Shown here: positions 40,701 to 52,437 of the stretch, piece after piece
Position numbering within the stretch: position 1 is the first letter of the stretch
Layout: each line of letters begins with the position of its first letter
NCBI GenBank assembly: GCA_006384855.1
Contig: VCJN01000175.1
Location: 1-64,000, forward strand
Length of the DNA: 64,000 nt
Direction: 5' to 3'
From: Tetraselmis striata
Taxonomy: Eukaryota; Chlorophyta; Chlorodendrophyceae; Chlorodendrales; Chlorodendraceae
Notes under the pieces: model-generated
Told to the model about the DNA's origin: nothing
Database searches by the model: none
The model's input: only the letters and a program-made list of their open reading frames with translations
Made by a program: the position numbers and the translations under genes

Positions 40701-43700
40701 CGCCTCCATCCGCGTCGGAACCGGTAGTAAGTGTTGTTGTGTGCGCACATCATGACAACATTACACGGCGGGAATTGCAATTACCGGCGGATAATGTGAA
40801 GACATTTTCGAAATCGACGGAGAATGAGGCGGTGCTGGCGGAGTGCATTGGCGGTCCATAGAATAGTGTGTTGCTGGGGTTTTGGCTGCATCGGACGCCG
40901 TATTCCCATCCATCCGGCACGGAATGTCCGGTTTCACACACTTAAGTGTTAACATAGTGTGAATATTACGCGTCTTTTATGCCGGGTGGATGCATGGGCA
41001 TCCGGCGTATGACGCACCCTGAAACTCACCAACACGCTACTCTACGCACCGCCAATGCACTCCGCCAGCCCCGCCTCCATCCGCGTCGGAACCGGTAGTA
41101 AGTGTTGTTGTGTGCGCACATCATGACAACATTACACTGCGGGAATTGCAATTACCGGTGGATAATGTGAAGGCATTTTCGAAATCGACGGAGAATGAGG
41201 CGATGCTGGCGGAGTGCATTGGCGGTGCAAAGAGTAGCGTGTTGTTGGGGTTTTGGCTGCATCGGACGCCGTGTTCCCATCCTTCCGGCACGGAATGTCC
41301 GGTTTCACACATTTGAATATAGTGTGAATATTACGCGTCTGTTGCGCCGGGTGGATGGGCATCCGGCGTCCGATGCACCCCAAGAATTTGCAGCACGCTA
41401 CTCTACGCACCGCCAATGCACTCCGCCATCCCCGTCCCCATCCGCGTCGGAACCGGTAGTAAGTGTTGTTGTGTGTGCACATCGTGACAACATTACACGG
41501 CGGGAATTGCAATTACCGGTGGATAATGTGAAGGCATTTTCGAAATCGACGGAGAATGAGGCGATGCTGGCGGAGTGCATTGGCGGTGCAAAGAGTAGCG
41601 TGTTGTTGGGGTTTTGGCTGCATCGGACGCCGTGTTCCCATCCTTCCGGCACGGAATGTCCGGTTTTGACACACTTAAGTGTTAACATAGTGTGAATATT
41701 ACGCGTCTTTTATGCCGGGTGGATGGGCATCCGACGTCCAATGCACCCCGAAACTCACCAACACGCTACTCTACGCACCGCCAATGCACTTCGCCAGCCC
41801 CGCCTGTTTCTGCGCGCGTCCTACGTTGCATTGTATATATAAATATATACATACGTACATGTCCTGCTCCGAAACCAGCCCACGTGTCTTTTACGCCGGG
41901 TGGATGCATGGGCATCCGGCGTCCGATGCACCCGAAGCATTTGCAGCACGCTACTCTACGCACCGCCAATGCACTCCGCCAGCCCCGCCTCCATCCGCGT
42001 CGGAACCGGTAGTAAGTGTTGTTGTGTGCGCACATCATGACAACATTACACGGCGGGAATTGCAATTACCGGCGGATAATGTGAAGACATTTTCGAAATC
42101 GACGGAGAATGAGGCGGTGCTGGCGGAGTGCATTGGCGGTCCATAGAATAGCGTGTTGCTGGGGTTTTGGCTGCATCGGACGCCGTATTCCCATCCATCC
42201 GGCACGGAATGTCCGGTCATCACAATTTTTTTTGTTTTACCATAGTGTGAATATTACGCATCTTTTACGTCGGGTGGATGCATGGGCATCCGGCGTCCGA
42301 TGCACCCCAAGAATTTGCAGCACGCTACTTTACGCACCGCCAATGCACTCCGCCAGCCCCGCCTCCATCCGCGTCGGAACCGGTAGTAAGTGTTGTTGTG
42401 TGCGCACATCATGACAACATTACACTGCGGGAATTGCAATTACCGGTGGATAATGTGAAGGCATTTTCGAAATCGACGGAGAATGAGGCGATGCTGGCGG
42501 AGTGCATTGGCGGTGCAAAGAGTAGCGTGTTGTTGGGGTTTTGGCTGCATCGGACGCCTTGTTCCCATCCTTCCGGCACGGAATGTCCGGTTTCACACAT
42601 TTGAATATAGTGTGAATATTACGCGTCTGTTGCACCGGGTGGATGGGCATCCGGCGTCCGATGCACCCCAAGAATTTGCAGCACGCTACTCTACGCACCG
42701 CCAATGCACTCCGCCAGCCCCGCCTCCATCCGCGTCGGAACCGGTAGTAAGTGTTGTTGTGTGCGCACATCATGACAACATTACACGGCGGGAATTGCAA
42801 TTACCGGCGGATAATGTGAAGACAGTTTCGAAATCGACGGAGAATGAGGCGGGGCTGGCGGAGTGCATTGGCGGTGCAAAGAATAGTGTGTTGTCGGGGT
42901 TTTGGCTGCATCGGACGCCGCATTCCCATCCATCCGGCACGGAATGTCCGGTCATCACACATTTTTGTTTTACCATAGTGTGAATATTACGCATCTTTTA
43001 CGTCGGGTGGATGCATGGGCATCCGGCGTCCGATGCACCCCAAGAATTTGCAGCACGCTACTCTACGCACCGCCAATGCACTCCGCCATCCCCGTCCCCA
43101 TCCGCGTCGGAACCGGTAGTAAGTGTTGTTGTGTGTGCACATCGTGACAACATTACACGGCGGGAATTGCAATTACCGGTGGATAATGTGAAGGCATTTT
43201 CGAAATCGACGGAGAATGAGGCGATGCTGGCGGAGTGCATTGGCGGTGCAAAGAGTAGCGTGTTGTTGGGGTTTTGGCTGCATCGGACGCCGTGTTCCCA
43301 TCCTTCCGGCACGGAATGTCCGGTTTCACACACTTAAGTGTTAACATAGTGTGAATATTACGCGTCTTTTATGCCGGGTGGATGGGCATCCGACGTCCAA
43401 TGCACCCCGAAACTCACCAACACGCTACTCTACGCACCGCCAATGCACTTCGCCAGCCCCGCCTGTTTCTGCGCGCGTCCTACGTTGCATTGTATATATA
43501 AATATATACATACGTACATGTCCTGCTCCGAAACCAGCCCACGTGTCTTTTACGCCGGGTGGATGCATGGGCATCCGGCGTCCGATGCACCCGAAGCATT
43601 TGCAGCACGCTACTCTACGCACCGCCAATGCACTCCGCCAGCCCCGCCTCCATCCGCGTCGGAACCGGTAGTAAGTGTTGTTGTGTGCGCACATCATGAT

Positions 43701-46700
43701 AACATTACACGGCGGGAATTGCAATTACCGGCGGATAATGTGAAGACATTTTCGAAATCGACGGAGAATGAGGCGGTGCTGGCGGAGTGCATTGGCGGTC
43801 CATAGAATAGTGTGTTGCTGGGGTTTTGGCTGCATCGGACGCCGTATTCCCATCCATCCGGCACGGAATGTCCGGTCATCACAATTTTTTTTGTTTTACC
43901 ATAGTGTGAATATTACGCATCTTTTACGTCGGGTGGATGCATGGGCATCCGGCGTCCGATGCACCCCAAGAATTTGCAGTACGCTACTTTACGCACCGCC
44001 AATGCACTCCGCCAGCCCCGCCTCCATCCGCGTCGGAACCGGTAGTAAGTGTTGTTGTGTGCGCACATCATGACAACATTACACTGCGGGAATTGCAATT
44101 ACCGGTGGATAATGTGAAGGCATTTTCGAAATCGACGGAGAATGAGGCGATGCTGGCGGAGTGCATTGGCGGTGCAAAGAATAGCGTGTTGTTGGGGTTT
44201 TGGCTGCATCGGACGCCTTGTTCCCATCCTTCCGGCACGGAATGTCCGGTTTCACACATTTGAATATAGTGTGAATATTACGCGTCTGTTGCGCCGGGTG
44301 GATGCATGGGCATCCGGCGTCCGATGCACCCCAAGAATTTGCAGCACGCTACTCTACGCACCGCCAATGCACTCCGCCAGCCCCGCCTCCATCCGCGTCG
44401 GAACCGGTAGTAAGTGTTGTTGTGTGCGCACATCGTGACAACATTACACGGCGGGAATTGCAATTACCGGCGGATAATGTGAAGACATTTTCGAAATCGA
44501 CGGAGAATGAGGCGGGGCTGGCGGAGTGCATTGGCGGTGCAAAGAATAGTGTGTTGTCGGGGTTTTGGCTGCATCGGACGCCGCATTCCCATCCATCCGG
44601 CACGGAATGTCCGGTCATCACACATTTTTGTTTTACCATAGTGTGAATATTACGCATCTTTTACGTCGGGTGGATGCATGGGCATCCGGCGTCCGATGCA
44701 CCCCAAGAATTTGCAGCACGCTACTCTACGCACCGCCAATGCACTCCGCCATCCCCGTCCCCATCCGCGTCGGAACCGGTAGTAAGTGTTGTTGTGTGTG
44801 CACATCGTGACAACATTACACGGCGGGAATTGCAATTACCGGTGGATAATGTGAAGGCATTTTCGAAATCGACGGAGAATGAGGCGATGCTGGCGGAGTG
44901 CATTGGCGGTGCAAAGAGTAGCGTGTTGTTGGGGTTTTGGCTGCATCGGACGCCGTGTTCCCATCCTTCCGGCACGGAATGTCCGGTTTCACACACTTAA
45001 GTGTTAACATAGTGTGAATATTACGCGTCTTTTATGCCGGGTGGATGGGCATCCGACGTCCAATGCACCCCGAAACTCACCAACACGCTACTCTACGCAC
45101 CGCCAATGCACTCCGCCAGCCCCGCCTCCATCCGCGTCGGAACCGGTAGTAAGTGTTGTTGTGTGCGCACATCATGACAACATTACACGGCGGGAATTGC
45201 AATTACCGGCGGATAATGTGAAGGCATTTTCGAAATCGACGGAGAATGAGGCGATGCTGGCGGAGTGCATTGGCGGTGCAAAGAGTAGCGTGTTGCTGGG
45301 GTTTTGGCTGCATCGGACGCCGTGTTCCCACCCTTCCGGCACGGAATGTCCGGTTTTCACTCACTTAAGTGTTAACATAGTGTGAATATTACGCGTCTTT
45401 TATGCCGGGTGGATGTGCATGCGACGTCCAATGCACCCCGAAACTCACCAACACGCTACTCTACGCACCGCCAATGCACTTCGCCAGCCCCGCCTGTTTC
45501 TGCGCGCGTCCTACGTTGCATTGTATATATAAATATATACATACGTATATGTCCTGCTCCGAAACCAGCCCACACGTCTTTTACGCCGGGTGGATGCATG
45601 GGCATCCGGCGTCCGATGCACCCGAAGCATTTGCAGCACGCTACTCTACGCACCGCCAATGCACTCCGCCAGCCCCGCCTCCATCCGCGTCGGAACCGGT
45701 AGTAAGTGTTGTTGTGTGCGCACATCGTGACAACATTACACGGCGGGAATTGCAATTACAGGTGGATAATGTGAAGACATTTTCGAAATCGACGGAGAAT
45801 GAGGCGGTGCTGGCGGAGTGCATTGGCGGTCCATAAAATAGTGTGTTGCTGGGGTTTTGGCTGCATCGGACGCCGTATTCCCATCCATCCGGCACGGAAT
45901 GTCCGGTTTTCACACATTTGTGTGTGACCATATTGTGAATATTACGCATCTTTTACGTCGGGTGGATGCATGGGCATCCGGCGTCCGATGCACCCCAAGA
46001 ATTTGCAGCACGCTACTTTACGCACCGCCAATGCACTCCGCCAGCCCCGCCTCCATCCGCGTCGGAACCGGTAGTAAGTGTTGTTGTGTGCGCACATCAT
46101 GACAACATTACACGGCGGGAATTGCAATTACCGGTGGATAATGTGAAGGCATTTTCGAAATCGACGGAGAATGAGGCGATGCTGGCGGAGTGCATTGGCG
46201 GTGCAACGAGTAGCGTGTTGCTGGGGTTTTGGCTGCATCGGACGCCATGTTCCCATCCTTCCGGCACGGAATGTCCGGTTTCACACACTTAAGTGTTAAC
46301 ATAGTGTGAATATTACGCGTCTTTTATGCCGGGTGGATGCATGGGCATCCGACGTATGACGCACCCTGAAACTCACCAACACGCTACTCTACGCACCGCC
46401 AATGCACTCCGCCAGCCCCGCCTCCAACTGCCTCGGAACCGGTAGTAAGTGTTGTTGTGTGCGCACATCATGACAACATTACACTGCGGGAATTGCAATT
46501 ACCGGTGGATAATGTGAAGGCATTTTCGAAATCGACGGAGAATGAGGCGATGCTGGCGGAGTGCATTGGCGGTGCAAAGAATAGCGTGTTGTTGGGGTTT
46601 TGGCTGCATCGGACGCCTTGTTCCCATCCTTCCGGCACGGAATGTCCGGTCATCACACATTTGAATATAGTGTGAATATTACGCGTCTGTTGCGCCGGGT

Positions 46701-48050
46701 GGATGCATGGGCATCCGGCGTCCGATGCACCCCAAGAATTTGCAGCACGCTACTCTACGCACCGCCAATGCACTCCGCCAGCCCCGCCTCCATCCGCGTC
46801 GGAACCGGTAGTAAGTGTTGTTGTGTGCGCACATCATGACAACATTACACGGCGGGAATTGCAATTACCGGCGGATAATGTGAAGACAGTTTCGAAATCG
46901 ACGGAGAATGAGGCGGGGCTGGCGGAGTGCATTGGCGGTGCAAAGAATAGTGTGTTGTCGGGGTTTTGGCTGCATCGGACGCCGCATTCCCATCCATCCG
47001 GCACGGAATGTCCGGTCATCACACATTTTTGTTTTACCATAGTGTGAATATTACGCATCTTTTACGTCGGGTGGATGCATGGGCATCCGGCGTCCGATGC
47101 ACCCCAAGAATTTGCAGCACGCTACTCTACGCACCGCCAATGCACTCCGCCATCCCCGTCCCCATCCGCGTCGGAACCGGTAGTAAGTGTTGTTGTGTGT
47201 GCACATCGTGACAACATTACACGGCGGGAATTGCAATTACCGGTGGATAATGTGAAGGCATTTTCGAAATCGACGGAGAATGAGGCGATGCTGGCGGAGT
47301 GCATTGGCGGTGCAAAGAGTAGCGTGTTGTTGGGGTTTTGGCTGCATCGGACGCCGTGTTCCCATCCTTCCGGCACGGAATGTCCGGTTTCACACACTTA
47401 AGTGTTAACATAGTGTGAATATTACGCGTCTTTTATGCCGGGTGGATGGGCATCCGACGTCCAATGCACCCCGAAACTCACCAACACGCTACTCTACGCA
47501 CCGCCAATGCACTTCGCCAGCCCCGCCTGTTTCTGCGCGCGTCCTACGTTGCATTGTATATATAAATATATACATACGTACATGTCCTGCTCCGAAACCA
47601 GCCCACATGTCTTTTACGCCGGGTGGATGCATGGGCATCCGGCGTCCGATGCACCCGAAGCATTTGCAGCACGCTACTCTACGCACCGCCAATGCACTCC
47701 GCCAGCCCCGCCTCCATCCGCGTCGGAACCGGTAGTAAGTGTTGTTGTGTGCGCACATCATGACAACATTACACGGCGGGAATTGCAATTACCGGCGGAT
47801 AATGTGAAGACATTTTCGAAATCGACGGAGAATGAGGCGGTGCTGGCGGAGTGCATTGGCGGTCCATAGAATAGTGTGTTGCTGGGGTTTTGGCTGCATC
47901 GGACGCCGTATTCCCATCCATCCGGCACGGAATGTCCGGTCATCACAATTTTTTTTGTTTTACCATAGTGTGAATATTACGCATCTTTTACGTCGGGTGG
48001 ATGCATGGGCATCCGGCGTCCGATGCACCCCAAGAATTTGCAGCACGCTA
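34762..48050 (+). repeat. ~365-bp satellite array with a 1,285-bp higher-order repeat (left part)
   Basis: Monomers of 365-373 bp alternate with a 181-bp short subunit. The regular higher-order unit is 181+373+366+365 = 1,285 bp, visible at 35,278, 36,563, 37,848, 39,133 and onward. Later units vary (about 1,660 and 2,030 bp spacing) by loss or gain of monomers. Each long monomer contains an imperfect inverted repeat: GCACCGCCAATGCACTCCGC near the start and its reverse complement later. Higher-order copies are almost identical. All ORFs of 60-166 residues inside, on both strands, are by-products of this structure. The satellite also occurs beside gene 2 of M-D. Confidence 0.95.
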
Positions 48051-49395
48051 CACCCCTCCACATAAGTCCGGGTTTTGCATTTTCGATCGCAAAGCGCATG
48101 CATGGGCGAGGATAACGCCGGCTGCATGTGCATACATGCTAACTACAGTGGGAATAGTTCGGGCGAACGCCTATTGTGCGCTTTATACCCACCCGCGCGA
48201 CAACACGACCATTTGTGGGCGCCCTTTCAAAAACGCGAAATCATTGCATGGTGCGTTGGCGCCAGAAAGTTGTGGGTTGCGCCAACCGTCCAAACCTATG
48301 GAAATAGCGGCACTCGTCGCACCAAACTCGGTGGATACGGCCCTTGGCATAAGTTGCACACACCGTGCGTGTAGGCCACTGAAAGCATGTCGCTATAGGC
48401 ACGACGTGACACCCCAACGTCAAGTTGGCCACTGTGGGGAGCAGTTTTGGGGTGAAAATGCTGCTGTTTCTGTGGCGAACGCACGTAGGAGAGGCGCTCG
48501 ATGGCCCCCTTGGCGTAGGGCAATGCTCTACTATAGGGGCGCGTGGTGGAATGCCAGTTGCACCGTTTCGTGGGCGGGGTGGCGCGGTAGGGGCGTGGAT
48601 TTTGATTAATATGAAATTCCTTGAAAAATGCTGTGGAAAATGGCATTTTGGCTGGTAGATGTGTGTATCGCTAGGAGGTGGCACATGCCAAGTGTTGGTG
48701 GTCCGTGGTCATCGACATACATAACGCTCTCGCGCAACTGAGTATGGGGCTTAGACACGCACTTGGCGCAAAGCCACGCGCCCGATATGGGTGGGCACAT
48801 GAGGCAGTGAGGGGCAACTTGGATGATCATCTTTGGGGATTTTTTCCGGAGACCCAAAAAATCGATTTTGTGATTATGGAAGAGTGCTCCCGACGCAGAA
48901 TTGAACGAGGAATGGCGTGATATTTTTAAAAAGTTTTTCTGAGCAAACCCTGAGAAGTTATAGCGTTTTGAAGCCAAGGGGGTGTTGCCGCGCGTGGCCG
49001 ACACTGATGCCATGCCAGTATCGCAACGCGACATGCACTGGCCGCCGCCCACACGGCTGCACCCCAACCAAATGCACCCGAGCCCCTCGCCAATGTGTTT
49101 CCTCACGCGTTCATGCCCATCCCGCCGTTTGGTTGCCTATGCACGCGCGTCGGCGTGTGGGTGATACCGACCCCAGTTTTGGTGCAGTTGCAGGCGACGC
49201 CCATCCACGCACCAAGTGCAGCGTGATTCCCTAGTCAAAGGTCATTAAGCTTCGGTTTGAGCCACTCGTCATGCAGGTTTTATAAAGCCCTCTGAGATTC
49301 CAGGGTTTCATCTCATATACCCTACGTTCAGGTACCCTAGACTTGTGAAGTCTTGAGACTGCCGAAAAGGGACCCCAAACTTATGTGCAGGGGTG
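48051..49395 (+). mobile_element. TIR element T, copy 1
   Basis: Begins CACCCCTCCACATAAGTCC and ends, read inward from the right, CACCCCTGCACATAAGTTT: a terminal inverted repeat of about 17 bp with one mismatch. The left flank TA (48,049-48,050), together with TA after copy 3 (52,438-52,439), gives a TA duplication, as in the Tc1/mariner-type superfamily. At 1,345 bp with no recognisable transposase, it is a non-autonomous element. Reading frames (for example 48,606-49,106, minus) show no DDE-type motif. Confidence 0.75.
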
Positions 49396-49571
49396 TGTTG
49401 GCCATATGTCATTCGGCCATATACGGCCGACGCGGCATGTTTGAATCACCCCAATGCTCCTACTGGCTGCATATGCCCATGACGCATCCACATGCGAGCC
49501 ACGGGCTCGAAAGGGCTCACTGTCCCAAGACGCCTTATTGCGACCTCGTCGAGCGCGCTTGGTGCGGCGCA
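49396..49571. repeat. 176-bp spacer between T copies 1 and 2
   Basis: Unique-looking DNA (TTGGCCATATGTCATTCGG...) repeated identically between copies 2 and 3 (50,917-51,092) but absent outside the trimer. It is flanked by TG and CA rather than TA. Confidence 0.9.
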
Positions 49572-50916
49572 CACCCCTCCACATAAGTCCGGGTTTTGCA
49601 TTTTCGATCGCAAAGCGCATGCATGGGCGAGGATAACGCCGGCTGCATGTGCATACATGCTAACTACAGTGGGAATAGTTCGGGCGAACGCCTATTGTGC
49701 GCTTTATACCCACCCGCGCGACAACACGACCATTTGTGGGCGCCCTTTCAAAAACGCGAAATCATTGCATGGTGCGTTGGCGCCAGAAAGTTGTGGGTTG
49801 CGCCAACCGTCCAAACCTATGGAAATAGCGGCACTCGTCGCACCAAACTCGGTGGATACGGCCCTTGGCATAAGTTGCACACACCGTGCGTGTAGGCCAC
49901 TGAAAGCATGTCGCTATAGGCACGACGTGACACCCCAACGTCAAGTTGGCCACTGTGGGGAGCAGTTTTGGGGTGAAAATGCTGCTGTTTCTGTGGCGAA
50001 CGCACGTAGGAGAGGCGCTCGATGGCCCCCTTGGCGTAGGGCAATGCTCTACTATAGGGGCGCGTGGTGGAATGCCAGTTGCACCGTTTCGTGGGCGGGG
50101 TGGCGCGGTAGGGGCGTGGATTTTGATTAATATGAAATTCCTTGAAAAATGCTGTGGAAAATGGCATTTTGGCTGGTAGATGTGTGTATCGCTAGGAGGT
50201 GGCACATGCCAAGTGTTGGTGGTCCGTGGTCATCGACATACATAACGCTCTCGCGCAACTGAGTATGGGGCTTAGACACGCACTTGGCGCAAAGCCACGC
50301 GCCCGATATGGGTGGGCACATGAGGCAGTGAGGGGCAACTTGGATGATCATCTTTGGGGATTTTTTCCGGAGACCCAAAAAATCGATTTTGTGATTATGG
50401 AAGAGTGCTCCCGACGCAGAATTGAACGAGGAATGGCGTGATATTTTTAAAAAGTTTTTCTGAGCAAACCCTGAGAAGTTATAGCGTTTTGAAGCCAAGG
50501 GGGTGTTGCCGCGCGTGGCCGACACTGATGCCATGCCAGTATCGCAACGCGACATGCACTGGCCGCCGCCCACACGGCTGCACCCCAACCAAATGCACCC
50601 GAGCCCCTCGCCAATGTGTTTCCTCACGCGTTCATGCCCATCCCGCCGTTTGGTTGCCTATGCACGCGCGTCGGCGTGTGGGTGATACCGACCCCAGTTT
50701 TGGTGCAGTCGCAGGCGACGCCCATCCACGCACCAAGTGCAGCGTGATTCCCTAGTCAAAGGTCATTAAGCTTCGGTTTGAGCCACTCGTCATGCAGGTT
50801 TTATAAAGCCCTCTGAGATTCCAGGGTTTCATCTCATATACCCTACGTTCAGGTACCCTAGACTTGTGAAGTCTTGAGACTGCCGAAAAGGGACCCCAAA
50901 CTTATGTGCAGGGGTG
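49572..50916 (+). mobile_element. TIR element T, copy 2
   Basis: Same 1,345-bp sequence at a period of 1,521 bp with almost no differences from copies 1 and 3 (one seen: T to C at about 50,710 in GTGCAGTCGC). Confidence 0.8.
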
Positions 50917-51092
50917 TGTTGGCCATATGTCATTCGGCCATATACGGCCGACGCGGCATGTTTGAATCACCCCAATGCTCCTACTGGCTGCATATGCCCA
51001 TGACGCATCCACATGCGAGCCACGGGCTCGAAAGGGCTCACTGTCCCAAGACGCCTTATTGCGACCTCGTCGAGCGCGCTTGGTGCGGCGCA
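50917..51092. repeat. 176-bp spacer between T copies 2 and 3
   Basis: Identical to 49,396-49,571. Confidence 0.9.
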
Positions 51093-52437
51093 CACCCCTC
51101 CACATAAGTCCGGGTTTTGCATTTTCGATCGCAAAGCGCATGCATGGGCGAGGATAACGCCGGCTGCATGTGCATACATGCTAACTACAGTGGGAATAGT
51201 TCGGGCGAACGCCTATTGTGCGCTTTATACCCACCCGCGCGACAACACGACCATTTGTGGGCGCCCTTTCAAAAACGCGAAATCATTGCATGGTGCGTTG
51301 GCGCCAGAAAGTTGTGGGTTGCGCCAACCGTCCAAACCTATGGAAATAGCGGCACTCGTCGCACCAAACTCGGTGGATACGGCCCTTGGCATAAGTTGCA
51401 CACACCGTGCGTGTAGGCCACTGAAAGCATGTCGCTATAGGCACGACGTGACACCCCAACGTCAAGTTGGCCACTGTGGGGAGCAGTTTTGGGGTGAAAA
51501 TGCTGCTGTTTCTGTGGCGAACGCACGTAGGAGAGGCGCTCGATGGCCCCCTTGGCGTAGGGCAATGCTCTACTATAGGGGCGCGTGGTGGAATGCCAGT
51601 TGCACCGTTTCGTGGGCGGGGTGGCGCGGTAGGGGCGTGGATTTTGATTAATATGAAATTCCTTGAAAAATGCTGTGGAAAATGGCATTTTGGCTGGTAG
51701 ATGTGTGTATCGCTAGGAGGTGGCACATGCCAAGTGTTGGTGGTCCGTGGTCATCGACATACATAACGCTCTCGCGCAACTGAGTATGGGGCTTAGACAC
51801 GCACTTGGCGCAAAGCCACGCGCCCGATATGGGTGGGCACATGAGGCAGTGAGGGGCAACTTGGATGATCATCTTTGGGGATTTTTTCCGGAGACCCAAA
51901 AAATCGATTTTGTGATTATGGAAGAGTGCTCCCGACGCAGAATTGAACGAGAAATGGCGTGATATTTTTAAAACGTTTTTCTGAGCAAACCCTGAGAAGT
52001 TATAGCGTTTTGAAGCCAAGGGGGTGTTGCCGCGCGTGGCCGACACTGATGCCATGCCAGTATCGCAACGCGACATGCACTGGCCGCCGCCCACACGGCT
52101 GCACCCCAACCAAATGCACCCGAGCCCCTCGCCAATGTGTTTCCTCACGCGTTCATGCCCATCCCGCCGTTTGGTTGCCTATGCACGCGCGTCGGCGTGT
52201 GGGTGATACCGACCCCAGTTTTGGTGCAGTTGCAGGCGACGCCCATCCACGCACCAAGTGCAGCGTGATTCCCTAGTCAAAGGTCATTAAGCTTCGGTTT
52301 GAGCCACTCGTCATGCAGGTTTTATAAAGCCCTCTGAGATTCCAGGGTTTCATCTCATATACCCTACGTTCAGGTACCCTAGACTTGTGAAGTCTTGAGA
52401 CTGCCGAAAAGGGACCCCAAACTTATGTGCAGGGGTG
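51093..52437 (+). mobile_element. TIR element T, copy 3
   Basis: Same element; two substitutions seen near 51,952 and 51,974. It ends GGGGTG at 52,437 followed by TA and the satellite sequence that continues exactly from 48,050 (CACGCTA/CTTTACGC). Confidence 0.8.

Noticed and set aside
48051-52437. Transposase or other protein encoded by TIR element T
   Set aside because: The longest frames (147, 166 and 212 codons) overlap on both strands, have no DDE/D-type spacing or DNA-binding motif, and are identical in three copies only because the copies are recent.
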